From: Anolis sagrei
Taxonomy: Eukaryota > Chordata > Lepidosauria > Squamata > Anolidae
NCBI RefSeq assembly: GCF_037176765.1
Contig: NC_090034.1
Location: 188,501-252,500 of the forward strand
Direction of reading: 5' to 3'
Length of the DNA stretch: 64,000 nucleotides
The notes below the pieces were generated by a model. The model saw only the letters and a program-made list of their open reading frames with translations, was not told where the DNA came from and did no database searches. Positions 51,063 to 61,569 of this stretch are shown in pieces (within the stretch, counting starts at the first letter, position 1; each line of letters starts with the position of its first letter). Made by a program: the position numbers and the translations under genes.

Positions 51063-52722
51063 CAGTGTTTCTCCACCTTCCTCATGCCCCTCAATACAGT
51101 CCCTCATGTTGGGGTGACCCCCAACCATAATATTTTTGTTGCTACTTCATAACTGTATTTTGCTCCTGTTATGAGTCGTAATATCTGATATGCAGAATGC
51201 ATTTTCATTCACTGGACCAAATTTGTCATTAAGACTCAATACGCCCAAATTTGAATACTGGTGGGTTTGGGGGGGCGGGGTGGTGGTGGTGGTTGGGTTT
51301 GTCATTTGGGAGTTGTCATTGCTGGGATTTCTAGTTCACCCACAATCCAAGAGCATCCTGAACTCCACCAGAGATGGAATTGAACCAAACTTGGCACACA
51401 GTTCTCCCATGACCAACAGAACATACTGGAAGGGTTTGGTGGGCATTGGCCTAGAGTTTGGGAGTTGTAGTGGGACAATGAGGCCTGGCTCAAGAGCAGT
51501 ACGTGTGAAAAAGATCTTGGAGTCCTCGTGGACAGGAAGTTAAACATGAGCCAGGAATGGGATGTGGCAGCAAAAAAAGCCAATGGGATTTTGGCCTCTA
51601 TAGTGTCTAGAATCCAGGAAAGTCCTGCTCCCCATGCTCTATTCCGCTTTGGTTAGACCACTTTACCTGGAATATTGTGTCCAATTCTGGGCACCACAAT
51701 TCAAGAGAGATATTGACTCTAAGCTGGAATGTGTCCAGAGGAATAGGGAGACTAAAAGGATCAAGGGTCTGGAGAACAAGCCCTATGAGGAGCGGCTTAG
51801 GGAACAGAGCATGTTTAGCCTGAAGAAGAGAAGGCTGAGAGGGGATAGGATAGCCGTATATAAATATGTGAGGGGAAGCCACAGGGAGGGGGGAGCAAGC
51901 TTCCTTTCTGCTTCCTTGGAGACTAGGACGCAATGGAGGAATGTCTTCAAACTACAAGAGAGGAGATTCCACCTGAACATGAATGAGAACTTCCTGACTG
52001 TAAGGAGAGCCGTTCAGCAGTGGAACTCTCTGCCCCGGAGGGAGTGTGGTGGAGGCTCCTTCTTTGGAGGCTTTGAAGCAGAGGCTGGATGGCCATCTGT
52101 CGGGGGTGCTTTGAATGCAATATTCCTGCTTCTTGGCAGAATGGGGTTGGACTGGATGATGGCCCAGGAGGTCTCTTCCAACTCTAGGATTCTAGGATTG
52201 TATAACTTCCTGACTGTGAGAGCCGTTCAGCAGTGGAACTCTCTGCCCTGGTGGGAGTGTGGTGGAGGCTCCTTCTTTGGAAGCTTTTAAAGCAGAGGCT
52301 GGATGGCCATCTGACAGGGTTGATTTGAATGCAATATTCCTGCTTCTTGGCAGAATGGGGTTGGACTGGGTGAAGGCCCAGGATTCTCTATGATTCTACA
52401 TCAAGAGAGCACTATTAATTCAAACAATGATGGTTCTGGACCAAACTTGGCACGAATACTCCATATGTCCAAATGTGAACAATGGTGGAGTTTGGGGGAA
52501 ATAGGCCTTGACATTGGGAGTTGTAGTTGTTCAGATTTATAGTTCACCTATAATCAGAGAACATTCTGAACCACACCAAGGATAGAATTGGGCCAAACTT
52601 CCCAGACAGAACCCTCATGACAAACAGAAAAGACAGTGTTTTCTGATGGTCTTTGGCAACCCCTCTGACACCCCCTTGCGACCCCCCCCCCGGGGTCCCG
52701 ACCCCCAGGTTGAGAAACACTG
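51063..52722 (+). mobile_element. SPIN/OC1-like hAT non-autonomous element split by CR1
   Basis: Left end CAGTGTTTCTCCACCTTCCT and right end reading CAGTGTTTCTCAACCTGGGG in reverse complement form terminal inverted repeats. The left flank resembles OC1 and the right flank (GATGGTCTTTGG... GGTCCCGACC) resembles SPIN elements. The interior carries the GGGAGTTGTAGTT module. A CR1 element interrupts it at about 51476-52400. Confidence 0.8.
51476..52400 (+). mobile_element. CR1 LINE, ORF2 C-terminus and duplicated 3' end
   Basis: Open frame with [44 protein letters not shown] and [16 protein letters not shown]. The 3' end (GGCTGGATGGCCATCTG to CTAGGATTCTAGG) is followed by a second partial tail at 52200-52400, a local tandem duplication. 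Confidence 0.9.
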
Positions 52723-53395
52723 TACTAGAGGGGTTTGGGGAAAACTGACTTTGCATTCTGGGAGTTGTAGTACACCCATATCAGAGAGCCCTGTGAATCC
52801 AAATGATGATGGATTTGAACCTGGAAGCACACCCACCCACCCACGGCCTGCTCCCCTTCCCACTCCAGGGAACACCCCCACCCCCCAGTCTCTTCCCAAA
52901 CCCATAACAACAACAACAACAACAACCAATGTTAATGTAAAAACAACCAAAACAACAATTATTACTAATAAATAATGAGAATAATTACAAATAGTAACAA
53001 TAAATTATAATAAATTAAGTAATAAATAAGTCATAGTGTATAATATAATAATAATAATAATATTAAATAATATTGAAAATAAATTGTAAATAAAAACACT
53101 AAATTAGAAATGATAACGAATTATATACATTTACCAATTATGCTTGATGAAATCATTCACCTGAATACAATACACTGCATGATGTCTCTCTCTCTCTCTC
53201 TCTCCTATAGAGGAGGTGAATGCCAGAGTGTGTATCTGGGACACCTTACATAACGTGGAGCAATACTGTACTCAATGTAGATCATAATAGAATACTTTAA
53301 ATAGGAATGAATGGAGCCCAGAGTAACCCACAGACAGGTGTGTCTCTATCTATCTCCAATCCCAAGGAGGGCTCGTCTCCATTCATCCATCCATC
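52723..53395. other. TECPR1 first-intron sequence near the promoter
   Basis: A further module fragment (52740-52810), an AAC run (52903-52926), AT-rich filler, a CT run (53185-53203) and short unique sequence up to the CpG island. No gene seen. Confidence 0.5.
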
Positions 53396-53409
53396 CGAAG
53401 GGGGCCTAC

Positions 53410-53560
53410 CTGCGTCTCCACCGCCGCCTCCTTCTGCGCGTGCGCAGCCAGCACCGCCGCCGCCACTGCCGCTCTGGCGCCCGGGCGGAGCACATCCGGC
53501 TCAGCGGGAAGCGCACGCTGATTGGCCGGCAGGCAGGCGGGGGGGGGGCGGGCTGATATG
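53410..53560 (-). other. TECPR1: Candidate TECPR1 5' untranslated first exon
   Basis: A GC-rich segment on the minus strand ends in GACGCAG|GTAGGCCC, a good donor at 53410, about 3.4 kb upstream of the TECPR1 start codon. Human TECPR1 has a noncoding first exon, and the CpG island here has no other minus-strand user. The 5' limit is arbitrary because no transcription start can be read. A transcript could instead begin in the smaller CpG-rich patch near 50.05-50.2 kb. Confidence 0.4.
53435..53446. promoter_or_regulatory. NRF1-like site TGCGCGTGCGCA
   Basis: Palindrome-like match to the NRF1 consensus YGCGCAYGCGCR with one mismatch. It lies within the candidate TECPR1 untranslated exon. Confidence 0.45.
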
Positions 53561-53650
53561 GGCGGGGCGAGAAACAGGTGGGCGGGGCTCTCTCCGGAGG
53601 CTCCGCCCCCTCCCTCCCTCCCGGGAGAAGGAGGAGGAGGAGGAGGAGTG

Positions 53651-53660
53651 GCGCATGCGC
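53651..53660. promoter_or_regulatory. NRF1-core site GCGCATGCGC
   Basis: Exact NRF1 core palindrome midway between the two genes, a common feature of CpG-island bidirectional promoters. Confidence 0.5.
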
Positions 53661-53886
53661 ACCGAGGAGCCCCATAATAAGGCCTTCCACAGAGTCTATA
53701 CTGCGAGAACCAAGGGAGGGAGGGAGGGAGGGAGGGCTCTACAGGCTGGAAGGGAAATGGGGGCGCGTCCCCTTTAAGGGCCCTCTTGGCCCCGCCCCCT
53801 CCGCCTGGCGATTGGAGGAGAGGGAGGGGGCGGGACTGTGAGAGGAGTAGCCCCGCCTCCCTCCCTCCCTCCCTCCCTCCGCGGGG

Positions 53887-53896
53887 GTCACGTGAC
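53887..53896. promoter_or_regulatory. CLEAR/E-box element GTCACGTGAC
   Basis: A perfect 10-bp palindrome identical to the CLEAR consensus bound by TFEB, TFE3 and MITF in promoters of lysosomal and autophagy genes. It lies 107 bp upstream of the BRI3 ATG and about 480 bp from the candidate TECPR1 5' exon end. USF1/2 could also bind this E-box. Confidence 0.75.
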
Positions 53897-54002
53897 GGCG
53901 AGCCTTGTGACCATCCGGGGAGAGCGAGAGAGCGAGCGAGAGAGCGAGGGGCGTTGAGGAGGAGCAGCCCGGCGGCGGCGGCGGGAGAGGAGGAGGCTCG
54001 GG

Positions 54003-54150
54003 ATGGAGAGCAAGCGTCCCCTGCTGGAGGGGGAGGAGCGGCCCCCGGCCTATAGTCCCCACTACGGCGCTATACCCCCGGGGCCACCCCCGCCCCACCC
54101 GCCCCCCTACGGCTTCCAGGCCCCCCCGCCGCCGCCTCCCCCGGCCGCAG
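54003..54150 (+). CDS. BRI3: BRI3 (brain protein I3) coding exon 1, residues 1-49
   Basis: BRI3 is a short proline-rich protein with a C-terminal hydrophobic region, found in lysosomal and vesicle membranes. The exon starts at an ATG in a CpG island and runs to GCCGCAG|GTGAGC (148 bp). It encodes MESKRPLLEGEERPPAYSPH, close to human MDHKPLLQERPPAY, then YGAIPPGPPP and a proline/glycine/tyrosine-rich stretch ending in poly-Pro. PPAY at residues 14-17 and PPPY at 33-36 are PPxY motifs that bind NEDD4-family WW domains. The gene is head to head with TECPR1 and shares its CpG island. The proline-rich part is longer and more repetitive than human. The intron to exon 2 is about 7.8 kb. Confidence 0.92.
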
Positions 54151-54589
54151 GTGAGCTCAGGGTGGGGTGGCCCTCGGGGGGGGGGGGCGGGGCGGGGCAG
54201 GGCCTGGGAGGGACCCTCCCTACTCTGTTATTGTTGTTGCTTGCTCCCACCCACCCCTCTCCTCCCCCGCCTCCTTGTGATTTGGGGAGGGAGGGAGGGA
54301 GGGGGCCTGGCTTGGGGGTGCTTGGAAGGGGGCTGGGGGCTTCTGGAGGACCCTCCCCCCTCTGTGCTGGGGGGGGCACCTGTAGGGAAGGGGGCGCGGG
54401 GGGGCACCAGGAGGGGGCCTTGGAGGGATACCCCCCCCTCTGTTATTATTGGCATTACTACTAATATTGTTGTTGGGGACCCTGATCTGTTTGGGGGGGC
54501 AGGGGGGCTTGGCTGTGGCTTTTCCTGCCTGAAGGCCCAAGGAAGGGGGTGGGGTGGGGTGGGGCTGGGCGCCTCTGGAGGACCCTTAC

Positions 54590-54746
54590 GCATTGTTATT
54601 ATTATTGATAATGATGTATGTTTATTGCCTATGTTTTTTATTTTAATGGCTTGTATTGTTGTGCTTGGGCTCAGCCTCATGGAAGCCGCACCAAGTCCCC
54701 TGGGGAGATGGTGGTAGCAGGGTACAAATAAGGTGTTATCATCATC

Positions 54747-54778
<32 letters not shown>

Positions 54779-54800
54779 TATTGCTGCTGCTACTATTACT
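54590..54800 (+). mobile_element. L2-type LINE tail with ATC/ATT microsatellite
   Basis: GCTCAGCCTCATGGAAGCCG, GGTAGCAGGGTACAAATAAG, then ATC and ATT repeats. Confidence 0.7.
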
Positions 54801-54889
54801 ACTACTACCACAAAGGCTGTACGGCCATCTGTCAGGGGTGTTTTGATTGTGCGTGAAGGCAGAAGGGGGTTGGACTACATGGCCCACAA

Positions 54890-55012
54890 TGCTGTTGCTA
54901 GGTTCTTGTGGGTTTTTTCAGGCTATAGAGCCATGTTCTAGAGGCATTTCTCCTGACGTTTCGCCTGCATCTATGGCAAGCATCCTCAGAGGTTGTGAGG
55001 TCTGTTGCTGCT
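54890..55012 (-). mobile_element. Penelope-type tail, minus
   Basis: GGTTCTTGTGGGTTTTTTCA, CTCCTGACGTTTCGCCTGCA and TATGGCAAGCATCCTCAGAG, the reverse complement of the tail at 56085-56165. Confidence 0.8.
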
Positions 55013-55179
55013 TCTGTTATTATTACTGTTGTTGGCTGGCCCTTGCTCCCGTTCTGTTGTTTACTGCCTTGGAGACATCCTTAGCCTGGGTGGCGCTCAC
55101 TGGCCCTTCACGGCATGCTGTCTGGAGACAGAAGAAGAAGAAGAAGAAGCAGGAGAAGGAGATGACGACGGCAGAGTTT

Positions 55180-55578
55180 TGGAGCACGAGACTCCTGACC
55201 TCACAATCAGGGGAAAGAAGTATGGGTCATCGATGTCGCAATCCCAGGCAACGAGAGGAGGACTAAAGAGAAGGAACGGGAAAAGCTGACACGATAATAC
55301 GAGGATTTAAAGATCGAACTGCAAAGACTCTGGCACAAGCCAGTCAAGGGGGTCCCAGTGGCGATGGGCACACTGGGTGCAGTGCCTCAAGACCTTGGCT
55401 TGCACTTAAACACAATCGGCGCTGACAAAGTCCCCATCTGCCACCCGACTGGGATCTGCACGCATCATTCACCGATACCTCACTGAGTCCTAGAGACTTG
55501 GGAAGTGCCCGATGTGGGATCCAATTCCACAGCCAGAAGAGAAACCTTGTCTGCTGTGGACCGTCTTGTTGTGCCTGA

Positions 55579-55619
<41 letters not shown>

Positions 55620-55620
55620 A
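55180..55620 (+). mobile_element. Non-LTR retrotransposon C-terminal relic (clade unassigned)
   Basis: Across frames: a charged EKLT.YEDLKIELQ-type start, VPVAMGTLGAVPQDLGLHL and SARIIHRYLTES, followed by TGTGCCTGAAATAATAATAA. It matches a widespread but unnamed (to me) LINE C-terminus. Confidence 0.5.
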
Positions 55621-55639
55621 GGAAACCCCCAAATTACAA

Positions 55640-56170
55640 CCAAGACTCCTTCAACCAGAGAAGTCAGCCATAGCAGAGCACCTAATGAACCAACCTGGAC
55701 ACAGCAGATTATTTGAGAACACAGAAATGCTGGACCACACCAACAACCACCATGTCAGGCTACACAGAGAAGCCATTGAAATCCACAAGAAGCAGGTGGA
55801 CAATTTCAACAGAAAGGAGGAGACCATGAAAATGAACAAAATCTGGCTACCAGTATTAAAAAACTCTAAAATTATAACAGCAGAGAGAAAAACAGGCAGG
55901 GACATCTAATCATCTTTCAAGAAGAGTTTGCCCCAGGCACAGTCAGCCCATTGTATGCTAATCAAGGTGGTCAGTTGGAAGATCCACACCTAGCCCAACT
56001 GACAAAAGCCCTTTGTCCCACCCTGGTCTTTCCACAGATATATAAACCCCTTTTTTCCCAGCTCCAGCAGACCTCACCTCTGAGGAAGCTTGCCATAGAT
56101 GCAGGCGAAACGTCAGGAGAGAATGCCTCTAGAACATGGCCATATAGCCCGAAAAACACCCACAAGAACT
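55640..56170 (+). mobile_element. Penelope-like element, endonuclease C-terminus and 3' tail
   Basis: Encodes SAIAEHLMNQPGHSRLF, HHVRLHREAIEIHKKQ, NFNRKEETMKMNKIWLPVL, the end of the Penelope GIY-YIG endonuclease domain. The tail follows: CTGAGGAAGCTTGCCATAGA, GCAGGCGAAACGTCAGGAG, TAGCCCGAAAAACACCC. This copy ties the many short tails in the window to the Penelope class. Confidence 0.75.
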
Positions 56171-56250
56171 GAACCAAGACTGGCTCTGTAAATTTGTTCT
56201 TAAGTTGGAACAGGGACATTTTTAAAGAGTAGCTCTAGCCACATATGTAA
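56165..56250 (+). repeat. Unclassified dispersed lizard repeat
   Basis: GACTGGCTCTGTAAATTTGT and TTGGAACAGGGACATT words, family shared with 24283-24500, 60425 and 61800. Confidence 0.5.
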
Positions 56251-56257
56251 TAGAGTA

Positions 56258-56301
<44 letters not shown>

Positions 56302-56399
56302 GAGTTAAAATAACAATTGTAATAATTTCACCATTGTAATTAAAATAACATGAACGACAGAGTAAAATAATAAATAACTTTATTATTTAAACTTGTGCA

Positions 56400-57262
56400 C
56401 CAGTTGCACCCGTACCTTGGGAAGTCTGATCTGGCCACGGTGGTCCACGCTCTTGTTACATCCCGGATAGACTACTGCAACGCGCTCTACGTGGGGTTGC
56501 CCTAGAAGACTGTTCGGAAACTCCAACTAGTCCAGCGTGCGGCAGCCAGATTGCTGACCGGAGCGACATACAGGGAGCATACCACCCCCATGCTGTGCCA
56601 GCTCCACTGGCTGCCGGTTCAATTCCGAGCACAATTCAAGGTGCTGGTTTTGACCTACAAAACCCTATACGGTCCTGGTCCAGTGTATCTGTCCGAACGT
56701 ATCTCCCTCTATGTCCCACCTCGGAGTTTGAGATCATCTGGGGGGGCCCTGCTCTCGACCCCACCACTCTCACAAGTGAGGCTGGTGGGGACGAGAAGCA
56801 GGGCCTTCTCAGTGGTGGCCCCTCACCTGTGGAATTCACTCCCGGGGGAAATCAGAACAGCACCAACCCTCCTCTCCTTCAGGAGGAGGGTGAAGACATG
56901 GCTGTGGAACCAGGCCTTTGGGCAACCAGGCAATTAGATAAGACAACCAAATAAGACAATCAGATGTGTAAGATCGGCAGGATTGTCAAAATGGAACCAG
57001 AAACAGATCTTGAGTTAATTGTACACTGATGGGTAGGAGGAAGATCCAGGTTTGTATTGTTTTTACTGATTTTATCATTTTACTGATTTTATTGGATAAT
57101 GCTGAATTGTGGGAATTTGTACTGTTGTACTTTTGTGATGATTGTTTTGTGTGGCAGGCGTCTAAGTGCGCCTTGCAGCTGTAAGCCGCCCTGGGTCCCC
57201 TTTGGGGTGAGAAGGGCGGGGTACAAGAACCCCAAATAAATAAATAAATAAATAATAAATTT
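56400..57262 (+). mobile_element. L2/CR1-group LINE, C-terminal domain and 3' UTR
   Basis: Encodes [55 protein letters not shown] and TWLWNQAF, with a 3' end CTGTAAGCCGCCCTGGGTCC and an AAAT repeat. Confidence 0.9.
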
Positions 57263-57675
57263 AACTCAAGTATAAGCGGAGGGGGGGGGGGGGTGTCAGC
57301 TTTTAAAAGGGCTGAAAAACCCGGCTTAAACTCGAGTATATACAGTACACCCTAATTTTGAAGAAGTCGCTTAGTTAAAAAAGAAGGTTAGCATTAGATT
57401 TGAGGAAATAGGGTATGATGTGGTTCCCATAAACAACTGTGTGAGAGGAACGTATCATAGGGTTTCTGGGTGGAATTGCTCAGGGTTGTTCTTGCCTTCC
57501 TCTGAGGCTGAGAGAGAGTGACTTGCCCAGGTTCCCTGCATAGGACTCCCATGTTGATGATGCTATCGTTGTTAACTGTCCCATAATTGTTTTGTGATGT
57601 TTTGCATTGAATGTTGCTGTTGTTAACCACTTTGAGTCGCCTGAGGGCTGAGAAAAGCGGGATATAAATGAAATA

Positions 57676-57712
<37 letters not shown>

Positions 57713-57724
57713 CAATAATACTAA

Positions 57725-57840
57725 TCTATATATATAAAAATGTTCATGTCGTCGTGGGTGGCTTAAAAACAAAAGAACTGCTGGGCCAATACCCACCAAA
57801 TTTGGCAACAAAACTCCTCACCATACAAGGTGTGACCAAC
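57725..57840 (+). mobile_element. Helitron 5' end (variant)
   Basis: Begins TCTATATATATAAAAATGTT after an A and continues with GCTGGGCCAATACCCACCAA; the 3' end was not found. Confidence 0.5.
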
Positions 57841-57914
57841 AATAATAAACAATAACAAAAAACCAAAAAGAACGTATAAATCCTTAATAAAAGGAGAACC
57901 CATCACAGCGTCCT

Positions 57915-58155
57915 ACCTTTCCTTTCCCTTCTTCCCTCCTTCACCTGATCTTCTGCCCATCCCTCCTTTCCTTCTTTCTGCTCTCTTCTGCCCTGTCTTT
58001 CTTTCCTTCCCTTCTTCCCCTTCTGTTTTTCCTCTCTCCTTCCTTCCTTCCTTCCTTCCTTCCTTCCTTCCTTCCTTCCTTCCTTCCTTCGTTTCCTTCT
58101 TCCCCTTATCTTCTGTCTTTCCTTCCTTCCTTCCCTCCCTTCTTTCCCCTTCTGC
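57915..58155. repeat. CTTC polypyrimidine microsatellite
   Basis: About 240 bp of CTTC/CCTT units with few interruptions. Confidence 0.95.
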
Positions 58156-58384
58156 CCTACGTGGGGTGAAAGAGTGAAGGGCCCCTCACCCCCCCCCCAC
58201 CACCACCACAAGCAACTCCCCAACGTCAAGGTCTTCCCCAAACTCCACTGTGTACCAATTTCCCCATATTGAGTTTTCTTCCCAAGTTTGGTCCAGATTC
58301 ATCTTTGTTTTGATTCACAGTGCTCTCCAGATGTAAGTGGACTGCTAGTATTATTGTTGTTATTGTTCTTATTATTGTTAACCT

Positions 58385-58660
58385 GAACCTGGCTATCTGT
58401 CAGGAGTGGTTAGATTGTGCTTCTCCCATTTGCCAAAAGGGGCTGCACTGGATGGCCCCTGGAAGTCTCTTCCTATTCTACGATTCTCTTCTTCTTCTTC
58501 TTCTTCTTATTATTATTATTAGTAGTAGTAGTAGTAATAGTATACTGAGCCTGAATGGCCATCTCTCAGGAGTGGTTTGATTGCGCTTTTCCCTTATGCC
58601 AGAAGGGGCTGGACTAGATGGCTCTTGGAGGTCTCTTCCTACCATAGGAAGAGACCTCCA
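58385..58660 (+). mobile_element. Two CR1 LINE 3' tails
   Basis: CTGGCTATCTGTCAGGAGTG and AATGGCCATCTCTCAGGAGT, each with GGACTAGATGGCTC-type and CTCTTCCTA words, separated by CTT and ATT runs. Confidence 0.65.
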
Positions 58661-58904
58661 TCATCATCAGCAACTTGGGTTAAACTCTTGTGCCGGCATA
58701 ATATTACGTATTTTTAATATAGTAATATAATACTAATAATAATATACTTAATAATAATAATTAATATAATTATTATTAATAATTAATATGATTATAATAA
58801 TATAATACTATTTACACTAATATTAGTTACAAACATTTGACATACAAACGACTTCTAGTTAAGAATGGGCCCGAGGCCGATGGAAGTGAAAGGAATCTTG
58901 TATG

Positions 58905-58948
<44 letters not shown>

Positions 58949-59599
58949 GCTGGAGTTCCACTTTAAAAATGTTTCTGTTTTGACTTACATACAAGGGTTG
59001 ACACCCACAAACCCTCTCTTGTTCGTAGTTTGGGGGCTGCCTGTATTATTATTATAATATATATATATATATATTATATTATGTATTATATTATAATTAT
59101 ATATAGGTTTCTAATTGCGTCACGGTGTCATTGCTTTAATGTTCTATTGTTTTGCTTGATGTTTTATTATTTGCTTATGAGTTTTACCGTGTATTGTATG
59201 TTGTTGTTGTTGCCATCGAGTCCTTCGGGAGATTTTGCGGGGTATAAATAAAGTTAATAATAATAATAATAGTAATAACTCTCTGTTGGAAAATGTGACC
59301 CTTGTCCACTTGGGTTACTGATTATTTGGTTTGAGTGGCCCTCCAAGGCATTCCTTCGGGTTAATCGTTAGCTCAGGCGTGTTTCCCGGGCCGTGGGGTG
59401 TCCACTTGGTGCGTTGGCAGGTTTGGCTTTTGCAGATTGGCTTCTCCGTGAAGTTGACCACGATTGCTCTTTCTGGGTTCTTCCTCCCCCAGCGCGGGTT
59501 TCATTTCCTGTACAATGTTATTGAAAATATTGCACATCAAGTGACCAACATTACCAAATATAAAACGTAATGTAATAGGACATAATGTAATGTAATTGG

Positions 59600-59963
59600 A
59601 ACGGTTTGATGGGCATTGATCTTGAGTTTGGGAGTTGTAGTTCACCTCCATCCAGAGAGCACTGTGGACTCAAACAATGATGGATCTGGACCAAACTTGG
59701 CATGAATACGCAGTATGTCTCAATGTGAACACTGGTGGAGTTTGAGGGAAATAGACCTTGACATTTGGGAATTGTAGTTGGTAGGATTTATAGTTCACCT
59801 CCAATCAAAGAGCACTCTGAACCCCACCAACGATTGAATTGGGCCAAACTTCCCACACAGAACATCCATGACCCATATAAAATACTGTGTTTTCTGATGG
59901 TCTTCAGTGACCCCTCGCAACCCCCTCAGAGGTCCTGACCCCCAGGTTGAAAAACACTGCTGA
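59600..59963 (+). mobile_element. SPIN/OC1-like hAT right end
   Basis: Carries the GGGAGTTGTAGTTCACC module and the right terminus CCCCCAGGTTGAAAAACACTG; the left part is missing. Confidence 0.7.
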
Positions 59964-59964
59964 A

Positions 59965-60420
59965 GCACCATTGACTGGAGAACAAGCCCTATGAGGAGCG
60001 GCTTAAGGAGCTGGGCATGTTTAGCCTGAAGAAGAGAAGGCTGAGAGGAGATATGATGAGGGCCATGTATCAATATGTGAGAGGAAACCACAGGGAGGAG
60101 GAGGGAGCAAGCTTCCTTTCTGCTTCCCTGGAGACTAGGACGTGAAACAATGGGTTTAAACTCCAAGAGAGGAGCTTCCACCTGAACATGAGGGAGAACT
60201 TCCTGACTGTGAGAGCCGTTCAGCAGTGGAACTCTCTGCCCCGGAGGGAGTGTGGTGGAGGCTCCTTCTTTGGAAGCTTTTAAGCAGAGGCTGGATGGCC
60301 ATCTGTCAGGGGTGCTTTGAATGCAATATTCCTGCTTCTTGGCAGAATGGGGTTGGACTGGAAGATGGCCCAGGAGGGCTCTTCCAAGTCTAGGATTCCA
60401 GAATTCTATGATTCTATGAT
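59965..60420 (+). mobile_element. CR1 LINE 3' end
   Basis: [29 protein letters not shown]-type words and GGCTGGATGGCCATCTGTCA, ending in GATTCTATGATTCTATGA. Confidence 0.85.
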
Positions 60421-60424
60421 CTCT

Positions 60425-60540
60425 ATGCCTAAAGGCAAGTCCCCAAGTTACAAACGAGAGGCTCCGTACGTTGATTCTTAAGTTGAATCTGTATGTAAGT
60501 TGAAACAGGGACATATCTGGAGTGGGACTCCAGTCATATA
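60425..60540 (+). repeat. Unclassified dispersed lizard repeat
   Basis: AAGGCAAGTCCCCAAGTTAC and TGTATGTAAGTTGAAACAGG words; same family as 24283-24500. Confidence 0.5.
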
Positions 60541-60554
60541 TCACTCCTGGCCTA

Positions 60555-60815
60555 TATAACAACTCCTGGCCTGTTTCCTTTCTCCCTTTTCTGGGCCAGG
60601 TTCTGGAATGTGTGGTGGCTGCTCAGCTCCAGGGGTTCTGGGGTGACCCCAGTTATCTGGATCCCTCGCAGACTGGTTTCCGGCCTGGCTTGGGTCGCCT
60701 TGGTGGATGACGTCCGTCCGCAGAAAGCTGGGCAGGAAGGGGAGCATGTCCTCGTTGGTCCTCCTGGACATCTCGGCGGCTTTTGACCCCATCGGCCAGG
60801 GTCTCCTTGTGGGTC
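60555..60815 (+). mobile_element. L2/CR1-group LINE, RT N-terminal fragment
   Basis: PFLGQVLECVVAAQLQGF, SQTGFRPGLG and, after a frame change, VVLLDISAAFD (the RT LDISAAFD block). Confidence 0.8.
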
Positions 60816-60819
60816 AGCT

Positions 60820-61560
60820 CTCCGAAGCTCTAGGTGCCCTTACTGCCTATTACAGGGAAAACCAGCTGATCCCTAGTCCATCTAAAACACAGACATGTGC
60901 TTTTCACCTTAAGAACAGACAAGCATCCCGAGCTCTGAGGATTATTACCTGGGAAGGAAGGAATCCCACGGGAGCATTGCAGCATTGCACCCAAGTACCT
61001 GGGAGGGGTCACTCTGGACCGTGTTCTTACCTACAAGAAGCACTGCCTGAACATCCAGCAAAAAGTGGGTGCTAGAAACAACATCATACGAAAGCTGACT
61101 GGCACAACCTGGGGATCACAACCAGACACAGTGAAGACATCTGCCCTTGCGCTATGCTACTATGCTACGCATGCCCAGTGTGGAACACATCTCACCACAC
61201 TAAAACAGTGGATGTGGCTCTGAATGAGACATGCCGCATTATCACGGGGTGTCTGCGTCCCACACCACTGGAGAAATTACACTGCTTAGCTGGTATTGCC
61301 CCACCTGACATCCGCTGGGAAGTGGCAGCCAATAGTGAAAGGACCAAGGCAGAGACATCCCCAGCTCATCCCCTGTTTGGGTATCAGCCAGCATGTCAAC
61401 TACTCAAATCAAGACATAGTTTTCTAAGATCTACAGAGACACTTGCTGGAACACCCCAGCAAGCGAGAGTCCAAAAGTGGCAGGCCCAAACCCAGAACCT
61501 CAACCCATGGCTGTTACCAAATGAGAGACTCCCCCCTGGGCACACAAAGCCATCTTCTAT
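60820..61560 (+). mobile_element. Vingi/I-Jockey-like LINE 3' half, copy 4
   Basis: [30 protein letters not shown]-type words, [34 protein letters not shown] and [18 protein letters not shown]. It is joined to the L2 fragment on its left. Confidence 0.78.
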
Positions 61561-61569
61561 GTGCTGAGT

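Larger units (their letters stand above)
53400..54200. promoter_or_regulatory. CpG-island bidirectional promoter between TECPR1 and BRI3
   Basis: CpG-dense, GC-rich sequence spans the interval between the candidate TECPR1 untranslated exon (minus) and the BRI3 start codon (plus), about 450 bp between presumed transcripts. It contains GC boxes (for example 53560-53568 and 53580-53588), two ATTGG inverted CCAAT boxes (53521-53525 and 53811-53815), NRF1-like palindromes and a CLEAR-type E-box. No TATA box is evident. This is the usual architecture of a divergent housekeeping promoter. Confidence 0.8.

Noticed and set aside
51634-52290. 218-codon open frame as a host gene
   Set aside because: It is the CR1 ORF2 end followed by the CR1 3' tail.
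54003-54464. BRI3 exon 1 read through as a single 153-codon gene
   Set aside because: A clear donor at 54150 and the matching exon 2 at 61975 show the remainder is intron.
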